Shown piece by piece: positions 16,991 through 25,895 of a stretch of DNA of 62,211 nucleotides. The stretch covers positions 1 through 62,211 of the forward strand of contig CAVRUZ010000012.1 of NCBI GenBank assembly GCA_963724495.1. The letters run 5' to 3'. A program made the translations under genes and the position numbers. Source of the stretch: CAVRUZ01 sp963724495 (lineage in GTDB: Bacteria > Actinomycetota > Actinomycetes > Propionibacteriales > DAIQRJ01). The notes beneath the pieces are model-generated. The model had not been told where the DNA came from, did no database searches, and saw only the letters and a program-made list of their open reading frames with translations. The first letter of the stretch is position 1. Each line of letters starts with the position of its first letter.

Positions 16991-17962
16991 CTACACGACC
17001 AGAGGACTGGCGACCTCGAGCCGATCGTTGTCGATCAGCCAGCGGACGGCCGTCAGCACGGCTGCCTCCGGCTCGAAGGCCGGGGTGTAGCCGAGCAGGG
17101 TGCGCGCCTTCTCGATCGAGGCGTACTGGCTGCGGGACAGGTGCTGCCAGCTGGAGTCGGCGAACTCCGGCGTGGTGGCCCAGCGGAAGTCCACCCAGGG
17201 CACCATCCGCGTCCGAGCGGTCTGTCCGAACCAGCCGGCGGCGATCGACACGAAGCCGCGGACCGTCAGTGCCGACGGCGCCACCACGTTGAACGCCTCT
17301 CCCGCCGCCGCGTCGCGATGCTCGACGGCGAGCTCGAACGCCTGGGCAACGTCGTCGGCGTGGACGTGGTGCATCAGCTCTGTGCCGAGACCCGGCACGA
17401 GGATCTCCTGCCCGGCGGAGAGGGCGTACCAGACGCCCGGGTCCAGATTCCCCAGCGGCCCGATCGCCGGCCAGCCAGGACCGCTGATGTGTCCCGGCTG
17501 AAGCACCGTGGTGACCAGACCGCCCGATCGAGTCTCGGCGGCTAGGAGCTCGGCAATCGCCGCCTTCTGGATTCCGTAGTCGCCGAAGGGCGGCGAGGCG
17601 TCGTCCTCCCGCATCGGCTGCTTGACGCTGGCTCCGTACCGCCAGATGCTCCCGCAGTGGATCAGGTGGCCGGCACGACCGCGCAGTGCCTCTACCAGCT
17701 TGCTCGCGGAGTCGGGAGTGAAGCAGATCATGTCGATGACCACGTCGGCCTCGAGCGCCGCCACCCGTTGACCGAACGTCCCGGCCGCGTCCTCGGCCTC
17801 CCGGTCGACCGTGATCTGCTCGACGTTCGACCACGCCTCGTCGTTCACGTAGGGGGTGCTGGCGCCGCGCGTCAGGTTGACCACCTCGTGCCCCGCGCGG
17901 ACCAGTCGCGGTACAAGGAAGCTGCCGACGTGCCCGCTGCCGCCGATCACCGCGATGCGCAT
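16991..17962 (-). CDS. NAD(P)-dependent epimerase/dehydratase (extended SDR)
   Basis: The protein has 323 residues from ATG 17962. The Rossmann signature is IAVIGGSGHVGSFLVPRL (GxxGxxG). The active-site Tyr/Lys pair is replaced or displaced: the region reads FGDYGIQKAAIAELL, where Y-x-x-x-K is YGIQK. A plausible catalytic Ser lies in HCGSIW. An uncharged C-terminal half with PGHISGPGW and HHVHADDVAQAF is typical of isoflavone-reductase/UDP-sugar epimerase-like SDRs. The substrate is unknown. It is divergent from the MFS gene, with about 107 bp between. Confidence 0.85.
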   Translation of the reverse strand: MRIAVIGGSGHVGSFLVPRLVRAGHEVVNLTRGASTPYVNDEAWSNVEQITVDREAEDAAGTFGQRVAALEADVVIDMICFTPDSASKLVEALRGRAGHLIHCGSIWRYGASVKQPMREDDASPPFGDYGIQKAAIAELLAAETRSGGLVTTVLQPGHISGPGWPAIGPLGNLDPGVWYALSAGQEILVPGLGTELMHHVHADDVAQAFELAVEHRDAAAGEAFNVVAPSALTVRGFVSIAAGWFGQTARTRMVPWVDFRWATTPEFADSSWQHLSRSQYASIEKARTLLGYTPAFEPEAAVLTAVRWLIDNDRLEVASPLVV

Positions 17963-18069
17963 GGTCGCTGACCCTAGCGACCACCGATGCGAGCGGTGTA
18001 GGACCCTTGGTCGTCGGGGCAACGAGCCTCACCACGCCGACGCCGACTTCCTTGCTGGGAAGGAAAACG

Positions 18070-19686
18070 ATGACGCAGACGCAGCCCTTGGCCGCGGTGT
18101 CGCCCTGGGCACCCTTTCGGCGTCGGGCGTTCTTCTGGCTCTGGCTGGGCGTGGTGGTCAGCAGTGTCGGGATGTGGGCACAGACCGTCGGCGCCCAGTG
18201 GCTCTTCGTGGACGACCCCCACGCGGCCACGATCGTCACCCTCCTGCAGACGGCCAGCACGCTGCCGATGATGTTGCTGGCGCTCCCAGCCGGAGTACTC
18301 GCTGACGCGTTCGACCGGCGCTGGCTGATGTTCGTGGTGCAGGCCTATTTCGTCGCGGTGGCTGTCCTGCTGGCGGTGCTCACCGCCGCCCAGATGATGC
18401 CGCCGGCGCTGCTGCTCGCGTTCACCTTTGCCATCGGTGCCGGCATGGCTGTGCTGTTGCCCGCCTGGCAGGCCTTGATCTCCGATCTGGTGCCCAGGAA
18501 CGAACTGGCGGCCGCGACCCGGCTCGACATGGTGAGCGTCAATGTGGCTCGCGCGGCCGGCCCCGCCCTTGCCGGACTCGTGATCGCCACCTGGGGTGTG
18601 GCGCCGGTCTTCGCCTTGAGCGCGGTCGCGTTCGCGTTCCTCGGTCTCGTGCTGCTCGCGTGGCGACGTCCGCGCGTCTCGCACAGAGAACGAGAGCCCT
18701 TCCTGCCGGCTCTGGTGGCAGGTGGCCGCTACGTCCGGCACGAGCCGGTGGTGCGCAGGATTCTCGTTCGGCTCGCGGGCTTCATTGCGCCTGCGACCGC
18801 CTTATGGGCCTTGCTGCCACTGATCGCGAACCGTCAGCTGGGCTTGGGCGCCGATGGCTACGGCCTCATGTTCGCCGCCCTCGGCATCGGTGCGGTGGTC
18901 GGCGCCCTGTGCCTCGGGACGGTCAAGCGGCACGTCTCGTCCAACGGGGTTCTCGGCCTGTCGGCGATCTCGTTCGCCCTGGCATTCGGATCGCTGGTCT
19001 TGGCGCCGAATCTGTGGGTCGCGTTCCCACTGCTGGTCGTCTGTGGGTTCGGCTGGACGGCGACGGTGTCGACGATCATCTCCGAGCTGCAGCTCTTCCT
19101 CCCTGGCTGGGTGCGCGCACGAGCCATCTCCGTCTACCTCGTGGTGTTCCTCGGTTGCCAGGCGATCGCGTCCCCGATCTGGGGAGTGGTCACACAGCAG
19201 TTCGACCTACGGGTCGCCATGCTGGCTGCCGCTTCGCTGGTGGCCGTCAGTGCTCTAGGCGGCCTCGCTCTGAAAATCCCCGAGAGCCAGCACCTGGACC
19301 GATCGCCGTTGGCCTACTGGGGACCCGCGAGCGTGGAGCTCGAGCCAGATCCCGATGCCGGGCCGGTCGTGGTGTCCATCCGGTACGAAGTCTCCGCCGA
19401 GCAGGAGGCCGAGTTCTTGTCAGCAATGGAGTTGATGCGCCGCTCCCGACTGCGCAGCGGGGCCTCCGGCTGGGATCTGTATCGGGTCGGTGAGTGCCCG
19501 GACCTCTTCCTGGAGCAGTTCTCCGTGCCCACATGGCAGGAACACATGCGCCAGCACGACGGACGCCTGACCGCAGAGGACCAGGCCATCGAGGATGCCG
19601 CCTTCGCACACATCGTGGGCACTCCGCGTGCTGAACATCTGCTTCCGCCGAACGCCAATCGCGACTCGATGCACCAGCACGAGTAG
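18070..19686 (+). CDS. MFS transporter with C-terminal antibiotic-monooxygenase-like domain
   Basis: ATG 18070 follows GGAAGGA. The first ~415 residues have 11-12 membrane segments of the TMS5/EntS-like MFS type; a cytoplasmic loop AGVLADAFDRRW carries motif A. After the last segment the chain continues about 110 residues as a soluble domain (VVVSIRYEVSAEQEAEFL, SGASGWDLYRVGECPDLFLE, WQEHMRQH) resembling an ABM dimeric alpha-beta barrel. The fusion is known in this MFS subgroup. It probably exports a hydrophobic compound; the role of the tail is unknown. Confidence 0.85.
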   Translation: MTQTQPLAAVSPWAPFRRRAFFWLWLGVVVSSVGMWAQTVGAQWLFVDDPHAATIVTLLQTASTLPMMLLALPAGVLADAFDRRWLMFVVQAYFVAVAVLLAVLTAAQMMPPALLLAFTFAIGAGMAVLLPAWQALISDLVPRNELAAATRLDMVSVNVARAAGPALAGLVIATWGVAPVFALSAVAFAFLGLVLLAWRRPRVSHREREPFLPALVAGGRYVRHEPVVRRILVRLAGFIAPATALWALLPLIANRQLGLGADGYGLMFAALGIGAVVGALCLGTVKRHVSSNGVLGLSAISFALAFGSLVLAPNLWVAFPLLVVCGFGWTATVSTIISELQLFLPGWVRARAISVYLVVFLGCQAIASPIWGVVTQQFDLRVAMLAAASLVAVSALGGLALKIPESQHLDRSPLAYWGPASVELEPDPDAGPVVVSIRYEVSAEQEAEFLSAMELMRRSRLRSGASGWDLYRVGECPDLFLEQFSVPTWQEHMRQHDGRLTAEDQAIEDAAFAHIVGTPRAEHLLPPNANRDSMHQHE

Positions 19687-19787
19687 GGCGGTTCCTGCTA
19701 CGCCTACGCAGTTGACCGTGATCGCCTGGCAGAGTTGAGTAAACGCTTGCTCGCTATTTTGGTGGCGCTCACGTTAGGGTCGCTGCC

Positions 19788-21512
19788 ATGTCCGAGGAGG
19801 CTCCGGAAGCCGCACGGAGGGGCCGCCGCCTAGTCCCCATCGCCCACTGGATCCGCTCCTACGACCGGAGTTGGTTGCGCGGCGACGTGATCGCTGGCGT
19901 GACGGTCGCGGCATTGATCGTGCCGAAGAATCTGGGATATGCCGGCATTGCCGGAGTTCCGCTTCAGAACGGTCTTTATGCAGCCGCGGCGGGCGCCATT
20001 CTGTACGCGATTTTCGGCACCAGCCGGCAGCTTTCAGTCGGGCCCAGTTCGGGGCTGGCGGCGGTGGCCGGAGGTGCGGTCCTCGCGGCGGGTCTGACCG
20101 ACCAGCAGGATGTGGCGTCGTTCGTCGCTGGTATCACGGTGGCGTCGGGGGTGCTGTTCCTCCTGCTGGCTGTATTGAAGATGGGTTGGATCGCCCAGTT
20201 CCTGTCGCGGGCGGTGGTGACCGGCTTCCTGTTCGGGGCCGCGATCGACGTGGTGATTGGTGAGCTGCCGAAGCTGACCGGCACCAAGGTGAGCGGGTCC
20301 AACTCGTTTCAGGAGCTGTGGTCGTGGCTGGGGACCCTGGGTCAGATCGACCAATGGACGGCATGGGTCGGCGCCGCAGCCCTGGTCGTCGTCTTCGGTC
20401 TGCGGCGGATCGCTCCAGGCGTTCCCGGCGCCCTCGTATTGGTAGTCGGTGGGCTGCTGGCCTCATGGCTGCTGGACCTTGGCGAGCGCGGCGTGGCGCT
20501 GGTCGGCGACGTACCGCGGGGTCTGCCTTCGGTCGAAGTCCCCGACCTGCAGCTCATGTGGGATCACGCAGGGACCGCCGCAGTGGCGGCGGCAGCACTG
20601 GTCCTGATCGGGTTCTCTCAAACCGCCGGTGATGCGCGGGCGTTCGCTGCCAAGCACCGCTATCAGATCGACATTGACCAGGAGTCGCTTGCCCAGGGCG
20701 TGGCCAACACGGGAGCCGGGTTGCTCCAGGGAATGCCGGTCTCGACGAGCCTTTCGGCAAGCTCGCTGAACGACCACTCCGGGGCGAAGTCGGGCCTGGC
20801 CTCGTTGATTTCCGGCGTCACGGTGCTCCTGACCCTGCTCTTCCTGGCGCCACTCTTCTCTGACCTGCCGAAGCCGGTGCTGGCGGCCTTGATCATCGAG
20901 GCGGTCGTGATGGGGATGATGAATCTCCCCGAGATGCGTCGGCTGGCTCGCGTCCAGCGCTTCGACTTCTGGATCGCGATCGCGGCGATCCTCGGCACGC
21001 TGCTGTTCGGCGTTCTCGCCGGCGTCGTGATCGGGATCGGTCTATCTCTGCTCTGGCTGATCTCAGTAGCCACTCACCCCGCGATGCCGGTCCTGGGTCG
21101 CGAGCCCGGCACCCAAGTCTTCCGTGAGCTGGGCAAGCATCCCGACGACGAGACGTTTCCAGACGTGGCGGTGCTCCGACTCGACGGCGGCCTCTTCTTC
21201 GCCACCTCCGACGCACTGGAGGATCGCGTCCGAGAGTTGATCCATTCGACTCCGGGCCTTACCGGGATCGTGCTGGACTGCGAGGGGATCGACTACATCG
21301 ACTCCCAGGGTTCGGCGAAACTTCGCGAGATCGTCAGCCTCACCAAACAGTCAGGTATCACGCTGCGACTGGCCCGCGTGAAGCCCGATGTGAGCACCAC
21401 CGTGGGCAAGGATGGGATCCTCGACCTGATCGGAGCCGACAAGATCCACGGAAACGTCCAACGGGCCGTCAGCGCACAACTTGCTGCCCCGCCGCCAACA
21501 GGACCAGCGTGA
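19788..21512 (+). CDS. SulP family anion transporter with STAS domain
   Basis: The 574-residue protein has the SulP core: GDVIAGVTVAALIVPKNLGY in TM1-2, then SVGPSSGLAAVAGGA, and a second repeat with GMPVSTSLSASSLNDHSGAK. About 12-14 membrane segments are followed by a C-terminal STAS domain from ~residue 450 (VAVLRLDGGLFFATSDAL, VLDCEGIDYIDSQGSAKLRE). SulP proteins import sulfate, bicarbonate or other anions. The substrate here is not fixed by sequence. The gene stands alone with its own ~100-bp upstream region. Confidence 0.9.
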   Translation: MSEEAPEAARRGRRLVPIAHWIRSYDRSWLRGDVIAGVTVAALIVPKNLGYAGIAGVPLQNGLYAAAAGAILYAIFGTSRQLSVGPSSGLAAVAGGAVLAAGLTDQQDVASFVAGITVASGVLFLLLAVLKMGWIAQFLSRAVVTGFLFGAAIDVVIGELPKLTGTKVSGSNSFQELWSWLGTLGQIDQWTAWVGAAALVVVFGLRRIAPGVPGALVLVVGGLLASWLLDLGERGVALVGDVPRGLPSVEVPDLQLMWDHAGTAAVAAAALVLIGFSQTAGDARAFAAKHRYQIDIDQESLAQGVANTGAGLLQGMPVSTSLSASSLNDHSGAKSGLASLISGVTVLLTLLFLAPLFSDLPKPVLAALIIEAVVMGMMNLPEMRRLARVQRFDFWIAIAAILGTLLFGVLAGVVIGIGLSLLWLISVATHPAMPVLGREPGTQVFRELGKHPDDETFPDVAVLRLDGGLFFATSDALEDRVRELIHSTPGLTGIVLDCEGIDYIDSQGSAKLREIVSLTKQSGITLRLARVKPDVSTTVGKDGILDLIGADKIHGNVQRAVSAQLAAPPPTGPA

Positions 21513-21548
21513 TCGCGACTGGCACGCCTTGGACGGGCCATCCGTTGG

Positions 21549-22241
21549 TTACGGCGTCAGCGTCTGGAAGTACAGCCGATAGTCGGCTCCGTCGTGCAGC
21601 ATGGCCACTCGGCCGAGGTCGCTGTCAGCCGGGTAGTTCACCAGGCTCAATTGCGGAATCGAGTTGTGGCCGTAGGCGTAGCTGTTGCCGTCCCAGGATC
21701 CCTGCGAGATGACGCCAGGCGTTGCGTAGTGGAAGGCGTACAACCGATAGGACGTGCCGTCGTGCAGCATCATCCAGCGCGACCAGTCGGTGTCGGCTGG
21801 GAAGCCGGTGGCAGTCAGCGTGGGGATGTACGGGCCGTATCCCCATTGGTAGGTCGTGGTCCCCGGCACCCAGATGAACTGATAGAGCGTGGTCGGCTCG
21901 CCAAGACGCCGCACGTAGGCGTGGTACGTGTTTCCCTCGTGCAGGAAGGAGATGCTCGACGGGTCTGCGTCGGCCGGCATCCCGGCCAGGGTCAGGACTG
22001 GGATCGAGCCGTTGTAGGCATACGCGTACGAGGTGCCGTCGAACGCGAACTGGTAGAACGTGTCGCGCGAGCTTCCCTTGAAGGCGTACAGGCGATATGC
22101 CGTGCCGTCGTGCAGCATTCCCCACCTGTTGAAGTTGGCGTCAGCTGGCGCGCCAGTGATCGGGATGGTGGGAATGGAGTGGTACCCGAACTCGTAGTTG
22201 CTCGTGCCGGGCACCCAGGCCCCTTGATTCACTGCTGGCAT
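21549..22241 (-). CDS. Protein of four tandem ~56-residue repeats, function unknown
   Basis: ATG 22241 has AAAGGGG 7 nt upstream. Almost the whole 230-residue chain is four repeats. Each contains a Y.FGY/YAYGY-like strand, SIP.L.L.G.PADAD, then WGMLHDGTAYRLYAFK or a variant (FLHEGNTYHAYVRR, MMLHDGTSYRLYAFHY, AMLHDGADYRLYFQTL). It is rich in Tyr, Gly and Asp, with no Cys and no signal peptide. The pattern suggests a beta-propeller or beta-prism. I recall similar repeats at the C-terminus of some actinobacterial caspase-like proteins, but no enzyme domain is present here. Confidence 0.7.
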   Translation of the reverse strand: MPAVNQGAWVPGTSNYEFGYHSIPTIPITGAPADANFNRWGMLHDGTAYRLYAFKGSSRDTFYQFAFDGTSYAYAYNGSIPVLTLAGMPADADPSSISFLHEGNTYHAYVRRLGEPTTLYQFIWVPGTTTYQWGYGPYIPTLTATGFPADTDWSRWMMLHDGTSYRLYAFHYATPGVISQGSWDGNSYAYGHNSIPQLSLVNYPADSDLGRVAMLHDGADYRLYFQTLTP

Positions 22242-22677
22242 TTCGGCCCCTTTCAGGCTGGACGACCGTGAGTCCACGGTCGACACGTGTCAAGACTCGT
22301 GTGGTGTGGCGCGCGAACAAGGCTGAACCGCTTGGCGACGCCAGTGCGTCGGACCGCTCATGGATCACGGTGAAACGGGCTTGCCCGACGACCGCACCCG
22401 TGCGTCGCTCGGTGGCTACCAGCCAGAAGTCGCCGGATACGTCCCCCGCGAGCAGCAGGACCGTAGGGCGTTTGGCGTCGGCGATCGCTTCGCGCAACAC
22501 CGCCGCGCTTGTGCGACCACGGATCGCGAAGTCGAGGTCGTCGTACGGCAGCGCCACCGCTCGGGTGCGAACGAGCACCCGCTGGCTCGTCTTCACGACC
22601 ATCTCGGAGTTGAGCCGGAACACCACGCCTGGCCGTCGGCGTGGAATCCGGTCGGGATGCAGCATCGGAAGGCTCAC
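22141..22677 (-). CDS. Hypothetical protein upstream of the repeat protein
   Basis: GTG 22677 is preceded by AGGAGG, supporting this start. Residues 1-~125 look protein-like (PRRRPGVVFRLNSEMVVKTS, VALPYDDLDFAIRGRT, VLLLAGDVSGDFWLVATERR), with a central hydrophobic core. The last ~45 residues are Arg/His-rich and overlap the start of the repeat gene by 100 bp. The natural end may therefore have been altered by an indel, and the two frames could once have been one gene. I do not recognise a family. Confidence 0.5.
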   Translation of the reverse strand: MSLPMLHPDRIPRRRPGVVFRLNSEMVVKTSQRVLVRTRAVALPYDDLDFAIRGRTSAAVLREAIADAKRPTVLLLAGDVSGDFWLVATERRTGAVVGQARFTVIHERSDALASPSGSALFARHTTRVLTRVDRGLTVVQPERGRNASSESRGLGARHEQLRVRVPLHSHHPDHWRAS

Positions 22678-22754
22678 ACGTCCTCCTCTCGATGCGGCCG
22701 AAGCGGCCCCTCAACCCATCAGGAGGCGATGGCACCGCGTCGAATACATCGAAC

Positions 22755-25727
22755 TCACCACCGCGACAGCTTCCAGATCTCGGGATGCCGGACCTCTTCG
22801 TCGTCGACGCCCGCAAACAGGCGGGCTGCCGACGTGAGGTGGTCGAGCGCCTCGGCCTGCTCACCGGTCGCGTGCAGCAGGTCGGCCAGGTTGGTGTGCA
22901 GGGCGGCGGCACGGTGCCGGTCGCCGTGCTCCAGTCCCAGTCGAAGCGCCTCCCGAGCCAGCTCGACCGCTTCGCCGGAGCGGCCGACCTCGGCCTCGAG
23001 CAGCGACAGGTTGTTCAGTGCTGCCACCCGGTAGCTGGGATCGGCAAGACTTGCTGCCTGTACAAGGGATTCCCGCAGGTGCCGCTCGGCTGGCTCCACG
23101 TCACCGCGCTCGGATGCCAGCACGCCCAGCACGTCATGCGCCTGCGCAAGTGCAGCGTGATCGGCCGCCTCGGTCGCCGCAGTCAACGCCCGCTGCGCCG
23201 CGGCTGTGGCCGCATCGGTCTCACCCCGGCGGTGCGCGACCAGCGCCAGGTCGGCCAGCACCCTGGCCCGAAGCGCCGGGTCTCCTCCGGTCGAGAGGAG
23301 ATTGAGCGCCGCCGTGAGATGGCTCTCGGCAACATCCCACGCACCCAGGCGGTGGTGCACCTCGGCGAGCCGGTGCTCCAGGATCGCCAACGTGAGAACA
23401 GCATCGCCTCGTTGGTCGTCTGACTGAGCCAGTTCCACGGGGACATTGGCCGCCGCCTGCTCGTACGCGACGAGTGCCTCGCGGTATCGGCCGAGGGCGG
23501 TGAGCACGTCGCCGGTGGCTTGGTGGACCTCGTGCCCCGGATGGGCCAGCGCCGCAGCTGCCGCCAGGTGCTCGAGTGCTTCGCCGTGCGCGTACAGCCC
23601 TCGTGCCTGCTGGGCGGCGCGCCAGGACCACTCGGCACTCTCCGTGTCCCGGCCGGCCCGGCGCAGGTGTGCGGCGACCAAGCCGGCCGGGGGATCACGA
23701 CGGCCTGCCAGCGCATCCGCTGCGCGGCCGTGCAGCAGCCGTCGACGCGCGAGGCTGGTCGTCTCGTAGACCAGCCGACGTAACGCGTCGTGGCCGAACT
23801 CGTAGGTCCCGCCGTCCTTGTCGGTCTCGACGATCACCGCCTGGCGCAATCCGTCCTCGAGGGCGGAGACCACCTCCTCCTCACCCCTGCCGCTCGTGTC
23901 CTGCAGCAGCGTCGGCGCCAGATCGCCACCCAGCACAGCACCCGCGGCCAGCACCTGCAGCGTGGTCTCCCCCAGTCGGTCGAGGCGGGCGCGCAGCAGT
24001 TCACGGACACCGCCCGGCAGTTGCCAGTCCTGCTCGTCGGGCACCTGTCCTGACTGTCGGAATGCCTCCACGTACTCGGTGACGAACAACGGCAGCCCAC
24101 CCGTCTCGCGCCACAGCCTGGTGACGAGCGCCGGTGCCGGCGGGTCTGGGAGTCCTGCCGCTGCCAGCGCGGCGACCGCTGCCTCGTCCAGCCTGCCGAG
24201 CTCCACCGAGACGGCCACGCCGTCGCGGACCGCCGCCGAAAGTGCCGCTGGCACCGGAGAGGCTGCCGGCAGCTGGTCCGGCCGCCAGGTGAGCATCAAC
24301 AGGACGTCGACCTCGCGCAGCCGCCGTACCAGGTAGGCGAGAACGTCGGCCGAGCTCTCGTCCGCCCACTGCACGTCCTCGATCGCCACCATCGGGGCCT
24401 GACGGGAACGCCGAGCACCGATTGCGGCCGTCAGCGCGCCGACGAGCGCTGTCCGGAAGCGGCTCTGGGCGCCAGGCGAGTCGAGCGGCGGTGGTTGAGC
24501 GTCGGCTGCGGTCGCCAGTTCCGGCAGGAGCCGGATGACCTCGACGCGCCAGGCCGGTGGGAGCCGGTCGAACGCACCCTCGTCCGCGCGCAGCGCCGAC
24601 CGGACCACGTCGCTGATCACGCCGAATGCCAGCCCGGCTTCACCCTCGTGGCAGCGGACAACGACGACCGGCCCCTGCGAACGGAGATTGCCGGCAACCT
24701 CGGCAACCAGCCGGCTCTTGCCGATGCCTGCTTCGCCCGACAGAACGACCAACCTGCCGCCGCCACCGCCGACCTCGGCTCGCATGCGGTCCAGGAGTTC
24801 GACTTCCTGGTCGCGGCCAACCATTGGGAGTCGAACCGCTGAAGGAGGAGGAGCTGTGGCTGGACGGTCTGCAGACGTGCCGGCCGGAGCAGTACCCCGC
24901 CCAGAAGCCGTGCCCGGCCCAGAAGGAGTAGTCCTCGTCGGTCTGGCCAACCGTCCCGAGCGGATCGCCTCGTCGAGAGCGCTGGTCTGCGACAGCGGTG
25001 GAACGCCCAGCTCCCGTTGAAGAATTCGCACACACTCGCGGTACTGCTGAAGCGCAGCCGATCGCTGCCCGGTCCAGGCGTAGAGCCGCATGAGCATCGC
25101 GTGGGCAGGCTCGTGCAGAGGATCAAGTGACAGCCAGCGCCGGGCGGCGGTTATGGCGTCGTCGAGGTCCCCTGTCTGGATCCGCGCCCGGACGAGCAGC
25201 CGCAGTGCCCCGGCCAGCTGTCTTCTCAGATCGTCGGCCTGTAGGGCCTGCCACTCGTCGAAGTCGGGGCTGTCGCGGAGGGTGAAGCCGGCCATGAAGT
25301 CGTCGCGGTAGAGGGCAACGGCGGCCTCCAGGTCGGCGACACACTGTTGACACAGGACCTCCACGCGTTGGTTGCCCTGGGTGCGAGCGTGGTCGTGCCC
25401 GTGCCGACTCAGATGCGCAAGGAAGTCAGAAACGTCCAGCCAGAGCCCGGTGCCGGAGCGAAGGGCCACAGTTGCGCGATCCGCCACGACAGTGGCCCCA
25501 CCGGTCGCAGCACCGAGCACCGACAACGTCCGGCGGAGCGCGCCCCTCGCCTGGGCCTGAGGGTGGTCGGGCCAGAGCAGCCCGGCGAGGACGTCGCGGC
25601 TCTGCGGCTGCGCCGTCACGGCGAGGTAGGCGAGCATGGCCATCGCCTTGCGGGTGTCGAACGTGACGACCCGACCCCCACGTTCGACCCGTGGGACGCC
25701 CAGGAGCGCGACTCGGAGTTGGGTCAC
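22755..25727 (-). CDS. SARP/BTAD-type AAA ATPase transcriptional regulator with TPR tail
   Basis: This 990-residue protein starts at GTG 25727. Residues ~1-95 are an OmpR-like winged helix (RVALLGVPRVERGG, LAGLLWPDHPQAQARGALRR). Residues ~105-255 are the BTAD domain (LDDAITAARRWLSLDPLHEP, YRECVRILQRELGVPP). A Pro/Ser/Thr linker leads to an AAA/NACHT-like ATPase with Walker A GEAGIGKSRLV and a Walker B-type VAIEDVQWADESSADVL. From ~residue 650 there are TPR repeats. This is the AfsR/large-SARP layout, an ATP-dependent activator. It is divergent from the phosphatase operon, which it may control. Confidence 0.9.
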   Translation of the reverse strand: MTQLRVALLGVPRVERGGRVVTFDTRKAMAMLAYLAVTAQPQSRDVLAGLLWPDHPQAQARGALRRTLSVLGAATGGATVVADRATVALRSGTGLWLDVSDFLAHLSRHGHDHARTQGNQRVEVLCQQCVADLEAAVALYRDDFMAGFTLRDSPDFDEWQALQADDLRRQLAGALRLLVRARIQTGDLDDAITAARRWLSLDPLHEPAHAMLMRLYAWTGQRSAALQQYRECVRILQRELGVPPLSQTSALDEAIRSGRLARPTRTTPSGPGTASGRGTAPAGTSADRPATAPPPSAVRLPMVGRDQEVELLDRMRAEVGGGGGRLVVLSGEAGIGKSRLVAEVAGNLRSQGPVVVVRCHEGEAGLAFGVISDVVRSALRADEGAFDRLPPAWRVEVIRLLPELATAADAQPPPLDSPGAQSRFRTALVGALTAAIGARRSRQAPMVAIEDVQWADESSADVLAYLVRRLREVDVLLMLTWRPDQLPAASPVPAALSAAVRDGVAVSVELGRLDEAAVAALAAAGLPDPPAPALVTRLWRETGGLPLFVTEYVEAFRQSGQVPDEQDWQLPGGVRELLRARLDRLGETTLQVLAAGAVLGGDLAPTLLQDTSGRGEEEVVSALEDGLRQAVIVETDKDGGTYEFGHDALRRLVYETTSLARRRLLHGRAADALAGRRDPPAGLVAAHLRRAGRDTESAEWSWRAAQQARGLYAHGEALEHLAAAAALAHPGHEVHQATGDVLTALGRYREALVAYEQAAANVPVELAQSDDQRGDAVLTLAILEHRLAEVHHRLGAWDVAESHLTAALNLLSTGGDPALRARVLADLALVAHRRGETDAATAAAQRALTAATEAADHAALAQAHDVLGVLASERGDVEPAERHLRESLVQAASLADPSYRVAALNNLSLLEAEVGRSGEAVELAREALRLGLEHGDRHRAAALHTNLADLLHATGEQAEALDHLTSAARLFAGVDDEEVRHPEIWKLSRW

Positions 25728-25848
25728 CGTCGCCTCCGTCCCAGATGCTTCGTCCGCCTCCGGCGCAGGCTACGGCGTCCGGGCTCAGGCCAACGCGGGA
25801 GTTTCGTAACGATTCCCGGACGCTGCCCTGGCAATGTCTCCACCAGGT

Positions 25849-25874
25849 GGACGTCCCCTGCGAACGGACGTCCC
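25849..25874. promoter_or_regulatory. Two GGACGTCCC direct repeats upstream of the phosphatase operon
   Basis: GGACGTCCC occurs at 25849-25857 and 25866-25874 (17-nt period). Each includes the 8-nt palindrome GGACGTCC. They sit in the divergent region between the SARP-type regulator and the phosphatase, 22 nt before the chosen start codon. SARPs bind direct repeats, though usually with 11- or 22-nt spacing, so the assignment is tentative. Confidence 0.35.
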
Positions 25875-25895
25875 GTGCAGATGGAAGCGAGACCG

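Noticed and set aside
25347..25895. N-terminal extension of the GAF-PP2C-HATPase protein
   Set aside because: The extension is antisense to the N-terminus of the SARP regulator. ATG 25896 has a ribosome site and the protein-like sequence begins there.
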